Assembly: GCF_947581735.1 (NCBI RefSeq)
Contig: NZ_CANPVT010000002.1
Span: forward strand, 124,001-188,000
Direction of reading: 5' to 3'
Length of the DNA stretch: 64,000 nt
Source: Candidatus Palauibacter soopunensis
GTDB taxonomy: Bacteria > Gemmatimonadota > Gemmatimonadetes > Palauibacterales > Palauibacteraceae
In this document: positions 9,554 through 19,367 of the stretch, one piece after another
How positions within the stretch are numbered: the stretch's first letter is position 1
How the letters are laid out: each line of letters starts with the position of its first letter
Notes under the pieces: generated by a model
Seen by the model: the letters and a program-made list of their open reading frames with translations, nothing else
Told to the model about the DNA's origin: nothing
Database searches by the model: none
Translations under genes and position numbers: made by a program

Positions 9554-10741
9554 ATGACGAACACAGCACGGAGTTCCGGCGTGATCCGCGTTGCGCTGTC
9601 GGCGATGACGCTGTCGCCGGCGGCGGTTTGCGTGGCGGAGGCGCAGGAGACGCCGCGGGTTTCGTTCGGGATGGCGGCCTCGACCTTCGAGGATGGTCTT
9701 GGTTCCATGCGTGGCGTACGCGAACTGGCAGACGGCCGCGTACTCATAGCGGATGGCTTCGGCGCCGCGGTCATCGCGTGGATGCCCGGGAGCGGCGCGG
9801 ACACGCTGACGAACACGGGCCAGGGTCCGCAGGAGTATCGGACGCCGGACGGTCTCTTCCCGCTTCCGGATGGCGCGTCGCTCCTCGTCGATCTCGGCAA
9901 CGCGCGGCTCACCCGCATCGAAGCCGACCTCAGCTTCGGGGAGACGTGGCCCATCGCTCAGGGAGCGCCGAATACCGGGATGACGATGATGATTCCGGTC
10001 GGGACCGACCGCCAAGGCGGGATCTTCTTCCAGCGGCGACTCGACGGGATGGCGGGGACATCGGATTCGGCGGCCGTGGCGCGCTTCGATCCGGCGACGG
10101 GCGAGATCTCCGAGGTCGGCCGGATCCGGCTTGCGGCGCAGACGCGCGTGGAGTCGGGCGACGCGAATAACCGCAGCGTGAACATCCGGCCCGTGCCGTT
10201 CTCCAACCAGGATGCGTGGAACGTGGCCTGGGACGGCCGGGTGGCGGTCGCGCGCGCGGACGGCTACCGGCTGGAGTGGCTGGACCCCGCGGGCGGGGTC
10301 ACGCGGGGGCCCGAGATACCCTACGAGCCCGTGCGGGTGCGGCGGGCGGACCAGGATGAGTGGCTCGAGGGACTCGGCGGCGGTTTGCGTGTCGAGGCCG
10401 CGGACGATGGGAGCGGGATGCGGATGTCCATGAGCCGAGCGCCTTCCGGCGCGAGTAATGCGGATCCCTCCGACTTCGAGTGGCCGGATGTGAAGCCGGT
10501 CATTCCGGCCGGGGCGGTCGCGGTCGATGCGGAAGGCCGGGCGTGGGTCCGGCGTCATGTGCCCGCCGGGGAAGCGCACCTTTACGATGTGTTCGACGCG
10601 GGCGGGCAGCGAGTGGCCCAGGCGGAATTGCCCGCGGACCGGCGGCTCGTCGCCTTCGGAGCGGAAAGCGCCTACCTGGTCCGAAGCGACGAACTCGGTT
10701 TCGCCTGGCTCGAGAAGTACCCGATGCCCGCGTTGCCCTAG
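9554..10741 (+). CDS. Secreted six-bladed beta-propeller-like protein
   Basis: This is a 395-residue protein with an export signal at the N-terminus (hydrophobic, ending AEAQE). Repeated blade-like segments follow: MRGVRELADGRVLIADG, TPDGLFPLPDGASLLVDLGNARL, NVAWDGRVAVARADGY, VAVDAEGRAWVRRHV. These match the layout of NHL/6-bladed propellers found in soil and marine bacteria. No catalytic residues can be named. The ATG at 9554 follows GGTGGGAAA. The stop codon TAG opens a copy of the dispersed gene-end repeat. Confidence 0.7.
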   Translation: MTNTARSSGVIRVALSAMTLSPAAVCVAEAQETPRVSFGMAASTFEDGLGSMRGVRELADGRVLIADGFGAAVIAWMPGSGADTLTNTGQGPQEYRTPDGLFPLPDGASLLVDLGNARLTRIEADLSFGETWPIAQGAPNTGMTMMIPVGTDRQGGIFFQRRLDGMAGTSDSAAVARFDPATGEISEVGRIRLAAQTRVESGDANNRSVNIRPVPFSNQDAWNVAWDGRVAVARADGYRLEWLDPAGGVTRGPEIPYEPVRVRRADQDEWLEGLGGGLRVEAADDGSGMRMSMSRAPSGASNADPSDFEWPDVKPVIPAGAVAVDAEGRAWVRRHVPAGEAHLYDVFDAGGQRVAQAELPADRRLVAFGAESAYLVRSDELGFAWLEKYPMPALP

Positions 10742-10777
10742 CGGTCCGTGGCAAACCCCTGCGTCAGCGCCGAGAGC
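10739..10777 (+). repeat. Gene-end repeat copy beginning at a stop codon
   Basis: It starts at the TAG stop of the propeller gene and reads TAGCGGTCCGTGGCAAAC, then CCCTGCGTCAGCGCCGAGAG. It matches the copy at 49711 over about 35 bases, which is too long and too specific to be chance in two unrelated gene ends. Confidence 0.7.
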
Positions 10778-10796
10778 GGTGAGGCGCCGGCGCAAC

Positions 10797-12014
10797 TCAG
10801 TGCGGACGCCGTCTCACCAGGTCGGGATCCGGCGGCAGCAGCGCCGTGTCGTCCGCCGGCACGAAATCCGCGGAACCCGTGAGAGGAACCGGAGCGACCC
10901 ACACCTCCGTGTCCGGTTGGAAGGCCGCCCACGCAAACCAGAAAGCGTGGTACGCCTCGGGGTGAGCTTCGAGTTTTTCCCCCTCCAGCGGTCCCTCCAC
11001 CGCCTCTCCCGCGAAATTCCACACGCTCCCCGTCTCCACGTCCTGTCGGCGACCGTCGACGACCTCGAACGTGAGCGGCCGCCCGTTGGCTCGAGCCCGG
11101 TAGATTCTCGCGCTCTGAGCGCTGGAGTTCCAGAACGCGACGATCGGCTCTCCACCCGCCCTCGCACTCGCGGCCCAGACGAACGTGTTCTGACCTTCCT
11201 GGTCCCGGGCCGCGACTTCTCTCAGGTCCGCGATGGCGAACGCGATGCCGCCGGTTCCCGCCGGGACGCCGACCACGCGCTCCTTCGGCTTTCGGCGAGG
11301 ATCGATCGGGGCGGAAGTCGGATAGAAGAGCAAGGCGTTGTCGGGGTCCCGATAGTTCCCGTACGGGTAGAGCGTGTAGAGGAAGTCGTGCCCCGTCGCG
11401 CGTGTCGCGACCCACGTGTCCAGAAAGATCTGGAGCCAGGCCCCGTACAGCATCAACTCGTACGGCACGCGCGTCAGGCTGCTGCCGTCCCGCGGGCCGC
11501 ACGTGGCGGAGCGCGTCAACTGGGGGTAGAGCGTCCCGGAGCCGTCGTCCATCACGAGGTTGTTGTCGAGAACGTAGTTGGACACCGCGAAGTCGGGCGT
11601 GCCGCTCGGCTCGGGATCGAAGACGCTGACCGACCCCGTCAGCGGCGAGTAGGTGATCGTGAGCCGTTCTCCCGTCGCATTCGGGTCGGCCGGATCGACT
11701 TCGGCCTGCAGGTTCAGAACCTCGTGGTACCAGAGGAGCTTCAGGGGTATGGCGAGGGGCTGGCCGTTGAATTCGAGCCCGATCACGAGATCGCCGCGAG
11801 TGACGTAGCCGACGTGGGGCGCGATGAGCCGCGTGGCAACTCCGGGATTCGTGAGCGCCGGAATACTCGAGCGCTCCACGCCGGCGTCCGTGAAGTTCGC
11901 GAGCGGGAGCGAGCAATCCGAGAACCCGGTCAACGGGCCAAAGCTCTCTCCGGAGCATGCGGCGAGCCCCACCGCACACACCACCACGGCAATACTGCTG
12001 CTAGCTGGATTCAT
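10797..12014 (-). CDS. DUF3179 domain lipoprotein
   Basis: This is a 405-residue exported protein; MNPASSSIAVVVCAVGLAAC is a lipoprotein signal with lipobox LAAC. The body matches DUF3179 in order: PALTNPGVATRL, DLVIGLEFNGQPLAIPLKLLWYHEV, GERLTITYSPLTGS, FAVSNYVLDNNLVMDD, LYPQLTRSATCG and VVGVPAGTGGIAFAI. The conserved pattern of ITYSPLTGS and NNLVMDD is present but no reaction is assigned to the family. The start at 12014 is chosen over 12035, whose ribosome site is too close. It lies downstream of the small secreted peptide gene on the same strand. Confidence 0.8.
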   Translation of the reverse strand: MNPASSSIAVVVCAVGLAACSGESFGPLTGFSDCSLPLANFTDAGVERSSIPALTNPGVATRLIAPHVGYVTRGDLVIGLEFNGQPLAIPLKLLWYHEVLNLQAEVDPADPNATGERLTITYSPLTGSVSVFDPEPSGTPDFAVSNYVLDNNLVMDDGSGTLYPQLTRSATCGPRDGSSLTRVPYELMLYGAWLQIFLDTWVATRATGHDFLYTLYPYGNYRDPDNALLFYPTSAPIDPRRKPKERVVGVPAGTGGIAFAIADLREVAARDQEGQNTFVWAASARAGGEPIVAFWNSSAQSARIYRARANGRPLTFEVVDGRRQDVETGSVWNFAGEAVEGPLEGEKLEAHPEAYHAFWFAWAAFQPDTEVWVAPVPLTGSADFVPADDTALLPPDPDLVRRRPH

Positions 12015-12041
12015 CCGGTGCCTCGCACCTGTCATGCTCCG

Positions 12042-12812
12042 TCACCGTCCGACGCGAGAGTGCCCGACGGCTCCTAAGACGGAAAGACCGGCGAGGCCGC
12101 CGGCCGTGCCACGGGCTGCTAGATGAACAAGGCCTCGTTCTCGGAATCGACTCCCTGAACGTCGGCCTTCTGCGTCCGCACATCCTTCTGGCCCACCTGA
12201 CGCTGCCCGACGACGATCATCGCGATACTCGCGACGAGCGCCAGCGCGATCCTGAACTTCTTCATGGCGTCCCCCCTCCTCCATCGTCCCTGCACCCAAC
12301 GCCGCACCTAAAGCCGGATCCGGACACAGATCGCTCCCATAGTATAAGGCCTTCCTGCCGTTTAACGAATTCTCCGGTCCGATGGTGACACGCCGGATGG
12401 GTGCGTCGGCCTCGATGGCCCAGCGGTTGAGGGTGTCCCTGGCCAGCGCGAGGTCGATCTCCGCCAGCAGCGTGCCTTCCGTATCCCGGGCCTCGAGGCG
12501 AACGAGGTCGGCGCGCACGCGGATGTTCACGCGAACCGAATCCCGACGCGGCACGGTATCGAGCACCACGCTCCCGGCTCCTGCGGCGGCGAAGACGTAC
12601 GCGTCCACGTCGAGCGGGTTGACGAGGAGAATCCGGTACTCGCGGGTCGGACCCTCGCCCGGGAGCGGGGCGACCGCCGCGGCGGCGTCGGACGGCACGG
12701 AATCGGGCGGGACACCGGACGAATCGGGGGTGTCGTCGACCGGGGCGCACGCCGCCGTTAGCCACACAAGCGCGCAAAGAGTGCGGCCTGCTCGGAAAGG
12801 CCGCCGGTTCAG
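12042..12812 (-). CDS. Secreted lipoprotein, hypothetical; 3' end uncertain
   Basis: The frame begins with a CTG at 12812, preceded by AAGGGGG, and gives LNRRPFRAGRTLCALVWLTAACAP, a lipoprotein signal. A Pro/Ser/Asp linker follows, then a beta-rich domain (TREYRILLVNPLDVDAYVF, SVVLDTVPRRDSVRVNIRV, GTLLAEIDLALARDTLNRW). The start overlaps the glpD stop. Residues up to about GRKALYYG look real. After that the frame continues to 12042 through the neighbouring 48-residue gene and its promoter in low-quality sequence. The natural stop has probably been lost or shifted. Function unknown. Confidence 0.5.
   Translation of the reverse strand: MNRRPFRAGRTLCALVWLTAACAPVDDTPDSSGVPPDSVPSDAAAAVAPLPGEGPTREYRILLVNPLDVDAYVFAAAGAGSVVLDTVPRRDSVRVNIRVRADLVRLEARDTEGTLLAEIDLALARDTLNRWAIEADAPIRRVTIGPENSLNGRKALYYGSDLCPDPALGAALGAGTMEEGGRHEEVQDRAGARREYRDDRRRAASGGPEGCADAEGRRSGSRFRERGLVHLAARGTAGGLAGLSVLGAVGHSRVGR
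12106..12121 (-). repeat. Gene-end repeat copy beginning at a stop codon
   Basis: On the minus strand it reads TAGCAGCCCGTGGCAC, with the TAG being the stop of the 48-residue peptide gene. It is followed by a GC-rich hairpin (CCGGCG/CGCCGG) and TTTCC, so it may terminate transcription. Confidence 0.6.
12119..12265 (-). CDS. Small secreted peptide, hypothetical
   Basis: This is a 48-residue product: MKKFRIALALVASIAMIVVG is a signal-like hydrophobic N-terminus, followed by a short polar segment (QRQVGQKDVRTQKADV, then GVDSENEALFI). A very strong ribosome site (GGAGGAGGGGGG) lies just before the ATG, and a promoter-like TATACT lies about 75 bases upstream, so I regard it as real despite its size. 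Without a recognised family it could be a secreted peptide or a small membrane protein. Confidence 0.6.
   Translation of the reverse strand: MKKFRIALALVASIAMIVVGQRQVGQKDVRTQKADVQGVDSENEALFI
12341..12369 (-). promoter_or_regulatory. Putative promoter of the 48-residue peptide gene
   Basis: On the minus strand TATACT is preceded, 17 bases away, by TTCGTT. The -10 is close to consensus and the -35 weak. It stands out in GC-rich surroundings and points at the small gene starting at 12265. Confidence 0.35.
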
Positions 12813-14527
12813 CGGACCCCCTTCCCGTGGGCCGCCAGCTCGCGGATCGCGTCGTCGTCCACGGCCCTGAATGTCAGCGCCCGTTTCATTTCCTCCGCCT
12901 GCCGTTCGCCTGTCCAGCCCAGCTCCGGGGCCATGACTTCGGCGACGCGGCGCGCCGCCTCCGGCGTCCCGGAGCGCGTCTCGAGGCCGACCCGCATCCG
13001 CCGAAAGAGAATGTCTTCCACGTGAAGGGCCATCTCGCTCCGCACCGAATACACCGCTTCGGCCAGAAGGTGCGGCCTCTCCGCGACGACCCTCTCGCCG
13101 AGTCGCGGGTTTCGCTCGACAAGGTCGAGGACCCGGTTCGCTCGTGTCCCGTATGCGCGGGTGAGGCGGTCGGCGGAGGCGCGCCCGAGTCCCTGCGTGC
13201 GGGCGCGCTCCTGGATCCGGCCGCGAAGCGCGTCCAGGTCCCGGAACCGCGCACCGGGAAGCGGAACCTTGTCCGTGTCCACCTTCCGAAGCGCTTTCAC
13301 GCCGGCCGGCGCAAGGAACGCCTGTACGCGATCCATCGTTGCCTCGGCCATGTGCCGGTGAGACGTCAGTTTTCCTCCGCTCAGCGTGAAGACGCCCGGG
13401 GGATGCTGATGAACCTCGAACTCCCTCGACACGCCGCCCTCCTCGGCACCGTCCGCGGGCGGCGCGACGAGCGGCCGCAGGCCGGCCCAGGCGCTGATCA
13501 CATCCTCCGGTCCCAGCTTCGATGCGGGGAGCAGGCGACGGGTGGCCTCGAGCAGGTAGGCGATGTCCGCGGGGGTGGCCGCGACCTCGTGCGGGCGGCC
13601 GTCGAAGAACTCGTCCGTCGTGCCGATGAGGGTCAGGTCCTCCCGCCACGGCAGGACGAACATCACGCGGCCGTCCTGGGGAGCTTCGAAGATCAGGGCA
13701 CCGGAGTGACCCACCCGTTCGCGCGCCACGTGGATGTGCGTCCCCCGCGAGGGACGGATGCGCACGGCGGACGTCGCGCCACTCCCCGGGCGGGACCCCG
13801 CCGGGCCCGCAATGACGCGGTCGAGCATCCGTTCGGCCCACGCGCCGGTGGCGTTGACGATCGCAAGGGCGTCGACTCCCACTTCCCGTCCGCTCTCCGC
13901 ATCTCTCACCAGCGCCCGGTGGCCCGGCCAGTCCGAGGCGTCGATACGGACGACCTCGGCCCGGTTGACCACGGTCGCCCCGGCCTCGACCGCCGCCACG
14001 ATGGTCGTGACGACGAGCCGGGCATCGTCGACCTGGGCATCGAAATAGCGCGCGCCGCCGAGAAGCCCTTCGGTGCGCAGCCCGGGCTCGCGGGCGAGCA
14101 TCGCCTCGGTGTCGAGCATCTGATGACGCTCGATGTTGCGGAACAGCGAGAGCGCATCGTAGAGCCACATCCCCGCGTCCAGCTTCGTCCGGCCGATGCG
14201 GCCGTCCCGAAAGATCGGAAAGTGGAACTCCAGCGGCCGCACGAGGTGGGTCGCGATCCGGAGCAGGGTCCGCCGTTCCTGGCTCGCCTCGAACACGAGG
14301 TCGAACTCGAAGTGCTCCAGGTAGCGCAAGCCGCCGTGGACGAGGCGGGAAGAACGGCTGCTCGTGCCCCACGCGAAATCCGCGGCTTCGACGAGAGCGG
14401 TGCGAAAACCGCGGCGGGCCGCGTCACGCGCGACGGCGGCGCCGGAAACGCCGCCCCCGATGACGAGGACATCGAAGGCGGTCTCCGCGAGGCTCCGGAA
14501 CCGCTCGGCGCGCCCGGGAGCCGTCAC
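12809..14527 (-). CDS. glpD: FAD-dependent glycerol-3-phosphate dehydrogenase
   Basis: It oxidises sn-glycerol-3-phosphate to dihydroxyacetone phosphate and delivers electrons to the quinone pool. The N-terminus has the FAD Rossmann motif VLVIGGGVSGAAVARDAARRG. The family block SSRSSRLVHGGLRYLE follows, then TKLDAGMWLYDALSL, YFDAQVDDARLV and NATGAWAERM. The C-terminal helical domain is present (RAYGTRANRVLDLV, EAVYSVRSEMALHVEDIL). The GTG at 14527 is preferred because family members begin shortly before the Rossmann motif. An ATG at 14590 would overlap the upstream oxidoreductase and add a Ser-rich tail. The stop overlaps the next lipoprotein start. Confidence 0.9.
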   Translation of the reverse strand: MTAPGRAERFRSLAETAFDVLVIGGGVSGAAVARDAARRGFRTALVEAADFAWGTSSRSSRLVHGGLRYLEHFEFDLVFEASQERRTLLRIATHLVRPLEFHFPIFRDGRIGRTKLDAGMWLYDALSLFRNIERHQMLDTEAMLAREPGLRTEGLLGGARYFDAQVDDARLVVTTIVAAVEAGATVVNRAEVVRIDASDWPGHRALVRDAESGREVGVDALAIVNATGAWAERMLDRVIAGPAGSRPGSGATSAVRIRPSRGTHIHVARERVGHSGALIFEAPQDGRVMFVLPWREDLTLIGTTDEFFDGRPHEVAATPADIAYLLEATRRLLPASKLGPEDVISAWAGLRPLVAPPADGAEEGGVSREFEVHQHPPGVFTLSGGKLTSHRHMAEATMDRVQAFLAPAGVKALRKVDTDKVPLPGARFRDLDALRGRIQERARTQGLGRASADRLTRAYGTRANRVLDLVERNPRLGERVVAERPHLLAEAVYSVRSEMALHVEDILFRRMRVGLETRSGTPEAARRVAEVMAPELGWTGERQAEEMKRALTFRAVDDDAIRELAAHGKGVR

Positions 14528-14537
14528 GGCGCCGGGG

Positions 14538-15572
14538 TCACGGCTCGAGGACGAGCTTCCCGAAGACTCCGCCCGCCTCCAGCCGCTCATGGGCCTCGCG
14601 CGCGCGGTCCAGCGGCCACACGTCGTCGACGACCGGGGTGAGGGTACCGTCCAGCACGAGCCCCATCACGGCCTCGAACTCGGCACGCGTCGCCATCGTG
14701 GTCCCCATGATCGATGTCTGACTCCAGAACAGACGTGCGATGTTGAGCGTGCCCTGCGGTCCGGTCGTCGCCCCGTACACGACCATTCTGCCCGCGCGCG
14801 CCAGGGTGCGAACGCAGCCCTCCCACGTCGCGGCGCCCACGCTGTCGAGGACGAGGTCGACGCCGCGCTTCTCCGTCTCCAACCACACGCGCCGCGAGAA
14901 ATCCTCCTCGAGACGATCGATGACGAGGTCCGCCCCCAGCGCCTCCACCCGCTGCACGTTCAGCGGTCCGCTCGTGACCGCGAATACGCGCGCCCCGCGG
15001 TGTTTCGCGATCTGGATCGCGGCGGTGGAGACGCCGCCGGACGCCCCGGTTACGAGGACCGTCTCTCCCGGCGCCAGCCGTCCACGCGAGAGGAGTCCGC
15101 GCCATGCCGTCTGGTATACGAGCGGCGCGACGGCCGCGGTCGCGAACGGGAAGCCGTCGGGGAGCCGGACCAGGTTGCGCACCGGAACCGCGACCAGTTC
15201 CGCGAAGCCGCCGGGCACGTGCTCGCCGAGGATGCGGTAGGAGGCGCAGAGGGGGTGCTCGCCGCGGGCGCACCACTCGCAGTCGTCTCGGGCGCACCAC
15301 AGGCCCGGATTCACCGCGACCCGGTCGCCGGGGGCCCAACCCTCCACTCCATCCCCCGTCACCGTGATCTCGCCCGCCACATCGGAGCCCCCGACGTGCG
15401 GCATCTCCAGCGTGAGTCCGGGCAGGCCGCGCCGCGTCCAGAGGTCGAGGTGGTTGAGGCCCGCCGCGCGCACGCGGATCAGCACTTCACCGGGACCCGC
15501 CGTCGGCTCGCGCAGGTTGCCGACGCGGATGACGTCGGGCCCGCCGTGTCGTTCGAAGTAGGCCGCTTTCAT
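14538..15572 (-). CDS. Zinc-type medium-chain dehydrogenase / quinone oxidoreductase
   Basis: This is a 344-residue medium-chain dehydrogenase. Catalytic-domain text includes LNHLDLWTRRGLPG and MPHVGGSDVAGEI. A structural-zinc-type cluster CARDDCEWCARGEHPLC supplies four Cys. The nucleotide-binding part has VLVTGASGGVSTAAIQIAKHRGARV. The start at 15572 gives MKAAYFERHGGPDVI, the family's normal beginning; the longer frame to 15635 is unsupported. It lies just upstream of glpD on the same strand. The substrate cannot be told; an NADPH:quinone or alcohol-type reaction is possible. Confidence 0.85.
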   Translation of the reverse strand: MKAAYFERHGGPDVIRVGNLREPTAGPGEVLIRVRAAGLNHLDLWTRRGLPGLTLEMPHVGGSDVAGEITVTGDGVEGWAPGDRVAVNPGLWCARDDCEWCARGEHPLCASYRILGEHVPGGFAELVAVPVRNLVRLPDGFPFATAAVAPLVYQTAWRGLLSRGRLAPGETVLVTGASGGVSTAAIQIAKHRGARVFAVTSGPLNVQRVEALGADLVIDRLEEDFSRRVWLETEKRGVDLVLDSVGAATWEGCVRTLARAGRMVVYGATTGPQGTLNIARLFWSQTSIMGTTMATRAEFEAVMGLVLDGTLTPVVDDVWPLDRAREAHERLEAGGVFGKLVLEP

Positions 15573-15676
15573 GGCCGCCAACCTACCGTCGCGCCGCAGC
15601 CCCTGCAGGAGCCGCCAGTTGAGAACGGGTCTCAACGAGGCTTGATAAGGGGTCGTGCGCCGCGTACCTTGTTTCG

Positions 15677-15693
15677 CCGATAATCGTTATCGG
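15677..15693. promoter_or_regulatory. Fur-like palindromic operator upstream of the suf operon
   Basis: CCGATAATCGTTATCGG is a perfect palindrome with arms CCGATAA and TTATCGG around TCG. Read as 7-1-7 it is CGATAAT-C-GTTATCG, close to the classical Fur box TGATAAT-n-ATTATCA. It lies about 80 bases before sufC, in the gap between divergent transcripts, so an iron- or cluster-responsive repressor is a reasonable inference. Confidence 0.55.
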
Positions 15694-15771
15694 TTCAGCT
15701 TGATTCGATCGCTGCGTTTTCCAGGCCGGCGCCCCTGGGTGACCGGCCTTTTGCAACACAAGAGGACACGA

Positions 15772-16548
15772 ATGTCAGAACCGCTTCTGTCGATACGCGG
15801 ACTCCGGGCGAAAGTCGAAGGCGAGGACGGGGAAATCCTCCGCGGCGTCGACCTGGACCTCGCGCGTGGCGAAGTGCATGCGCTGATGGGACCCAACGGC
15901 TCGGGCAAGAGCACGCTCGCCAAGGTCATCGCGGGCCACCCGGCCTACGAGGTGACGGCCGGCGAGATCCTGTTCGAGGGGGAGGATGTCCTCGAGTTGG
16001 AGCCCGATGAGCGGAGCCGGGCGGGCATCTTCCTCGCCTTCCAGTATCCGGCGGAGATCCCGGGCGTCTCGATCGCCAATTTTCTGCGTACGGCCGTGAG
16101 CTCGCGGCTGGGCGAGGGCGAGGAGATGGATGTGTTCGGGTTCCAGCGCACGCTCACGGAGAAGATGGAGATGCTGAGGATGGATCCGGGCTTCGCGGCC
16201 CGGTATGTGAACGACGGCTTCTCCGGCGGCGAGAAGAAACGGAACGAGATCCTGCAGATGGCCGTGCTTCGGCCGGCGCTCGGGGTTCTGGATGAGACGG
16301 ACAGCGGACTCGACATCGACGCGCTCAAGATCGTGGCCAGCGGAGTGAACCGCCTGTCCGAAGCCGACGAGGCGCTCGGGGTTCTGCTCATCACGCACTA
16401 CAAGAGGATCCTCAACTACATCCAGCCGGACGTCGTCCATGTGATGATGGCGGGTCGCATCGCGGAGAGCGGCGGCGCCTCGCTCGCCGACAAGCTGGAG
16501 GCCGAGGGTTACGACTGGCTCCAGCAGCAGCCCGTGGCGGCTGTCTGA
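15772..16548 (+). CDS. sufC: Fe-S assembly ATPase SufC
   Basis: This is the ABC-type ATPase of the SufBCD scaffold, which powers remodelling of SufB/SufD during cluster assembly in the cytosol. It has 258 residues, normal for SufC. Walker A is GPNGSGKS (about residues 40-47), the signature is [10 protein letters not shown], and Walker B runs into [12 protein letters not shown], diagnostic of SufC. The ATG at 15772 follows AGAGGACACGA. It is the first gene of an operon sufC-sufB-sufD-Rieske-sufS-sufU, which differs from the E. coli order and lacks sufA/sufE. Confidence 0.95.
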   Translation: MSEPLLSIRGLRAKVEGEDGEILRGVDLDLARGEVHALMGPNGSGKSTLAKVIAGHPAYEVTAGEILFEGEDVLELEPDERSRAGIFLAFQYPAEIPGVSIANFLRTAVSSRLGEGEEMDVFGFQRTLTEKMEMLRMDPGFAARYVNDGFSGGEKKRNEILQMAVLRPALGVLDETDSGLDIDALKIVASGVNRLSEADEALGVLLITHYKRILNYIQPDVVHVMMAGRIAESGGASLADKLEAEGYDWLQQQPVAAV

Positions 16549-16573
16549 CTCCGTAAGGGAAGGTAGAAGAATC

Positions 16574-17989
<1,416 letters not shown>

Positions 17990-18035
17990 CCCCGACTCCC
18001 GCTCCCGGACACCGACGACGAGGGATTCTCAGGAT

Positions 18036-19367
18036 ATGAGCACGATGACGGCCGGGCCGGCGGAGTCGACGCTGGCCGCGGCGGATTTCGATACGCTGGC
18101 CGGCGGGCTGCCGGAGCCGGAAGTGATCGCGGGGGCGCGGGCCGCCGCATGGGAACGGTTCGCCGCCCTTCCCTGGCCGACGAAGAAGTCGGAGGAATGG
18201 CGGTACACGGACCTCACGAAGGTCGGCTTCGAGGCGCTCACGCCGGTGGTCCCGGCGCGCGCGACGGCGGAAGCGCTGTCGGCGGATGTGCGCGAGGTGC
18301 TCGGACGCTCAGGGGAGCGCGCGGGCGTCGTCGTGCTGCGGGAGGGGCGGGTCGCGCATCTGGAGCTTGAACCCGAGGTAGCCCGGAGCGGCGTGGTCCT
18401 GTGCTCGATCCGGGACGCGGCGGACCGGCATCCGGAGGTGCTGAGACGCGCGCTATTGGAGGCGCAACCGGGCCCCGCGGAGGAGAAGCTCTGGGCGCTG
18501 CACCTCGCCCTCCTGGGCGGAGGCTATTTCCTCCACGTGCCGCGCGGGGTGGAGATGCCGGCGCCGATCCACGCGTTCCACATCGTCGAGCGGGCGGGGA
18601 CACTCTCCTCTGCACATTCGTTCGTGTACGGGGAGTCGGGCGCCCGGGCCGCGGTCATCGACGAGTTCCTCTCCGACGACCTCGAGGCGGAGACGGTCTC
18701 GCTTCACGGGGCGACGATCACGGGGGAGGGAGGCTCGGGTATCGAGTACGTCGCGCTCCAGCGTTTCGGCCGGGGCGTGAAGCGGTTCTCGACGCAGCAC
18801 ATCAACGCGGGCCGCGACTCCCGTGTCGTGACCTTCAATGTCGCGCTGGGCGGTGACCTCTCGCGGGCGGACGTCACAAGCCGTCTCGACGGGCCCGGGA
18901 GCGACAGCGAGATGCTCGCGCTCTGGTTCGGGGACTCCGACCAACACTTCGACCATCACACGCTGCAGCATCACGCGGCGCCGCACGCGCACAGCGATCT
19001 GCTGTTCAAGGGGGCCCTGACGGATGCGGGTTCGAGCGTCTTCCGCGGGCTGATCCGGGTCGACAAGGGAGCGCAGCTCACGGACGCCTATCAGACGAAC
19101 CGCAACCTGCTTCTGAGTGAGGGCTCCCACGCCTCCGCGCTTCCCAACTTGGAGATCGAGGCCGACGATGTGCGCTGCTCGCACGGGGCGACGATCGGAC
19201 AGGTGGAGGACGGGCAACTCTTCTATCTGATGAGCCGCGGCCTCACGCGGCGACAGGCCGAGCGCCTGCTCGTGTTCGGGTTTTTCGATGAGGTTCTGGG
19301 GCGTCTGCCGATGGAGGGGGTGCGCGCGCGCGTTCGCGAAGCGATCGAGGAGAAGATCGGGCTATGA
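18036..19367 (+). CDS. sufD: Fe-S assembly protein SufD
   Basis: This is the SufB paralogue in the SufBCD complex, needed for iron entry and cluster formation. It has 443 residues. The N-terminal block WPTKKSEEWRYTDL is typical. The beta-helical core contains HFDHHTLQHHAAPHAHSDL and GLIRVDKGAQLTDAYQTNRNLLLS. The signature ADDVRCSHGATIGQ carries the conserved Cys-Ser-His, and [12 protein letters not shown] closes it. The stop overlaps the start of the Rieske gene by four bases, so translation is probably coupled. Confidence 0.95.
   Translation: MSTMTAGPAESTLAAADFDTLAGGLPEPEVIAGARAAAWERFAALPWPTKKSEEWRYTDLTKVGFEALTPVVPARATAEALSADVREVLGRSGERAGVVVLREGRVAHLELEPEVARSGVVLCSIRDAADRHPEVLRRALLEAQPGPAEEKLWALHLALLGGGYFLHVPRGVEMPAPIHAFHIVERAGTLSSAHSFVYGESGARAAVIDEFLSDDLEAETVSLHGATITGEGGSGIEYVALQRFGRGVKRFSTQHINAGRDSRVVTFNVALGGDLSRADVTSRLDGPGSDSEMLALWFGDSDQHFDHHTLQHHAAPHAHSDLLFKGALTDAGSSVFRGLIRVDKGAQLTDAYQTNRNLLLSEGSHASALPNLEIEADDVRCSHGATIGQVEDGQLFYLMSRGLTRRQAERLLVFGFFDEVLGRLPMEGVRARVREAIEEKIGL

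Noticed and set aside
6499-9954. Very long minus-strand open frame (about 1150 codons) opposite the DUF5916 gene
   Set aside because: High GC leaves few stop codons in shadow frames. The product is Arg/His/Pro-rich without any family text, while the plus strand encodes a recognised protein.
12813-14372. Long minus-strand frame continuing upstream of the lipoprotein into glpD
   Set aside because: That part is a shifted-frame shadow of glpD; only the section after about 12812 is natural.
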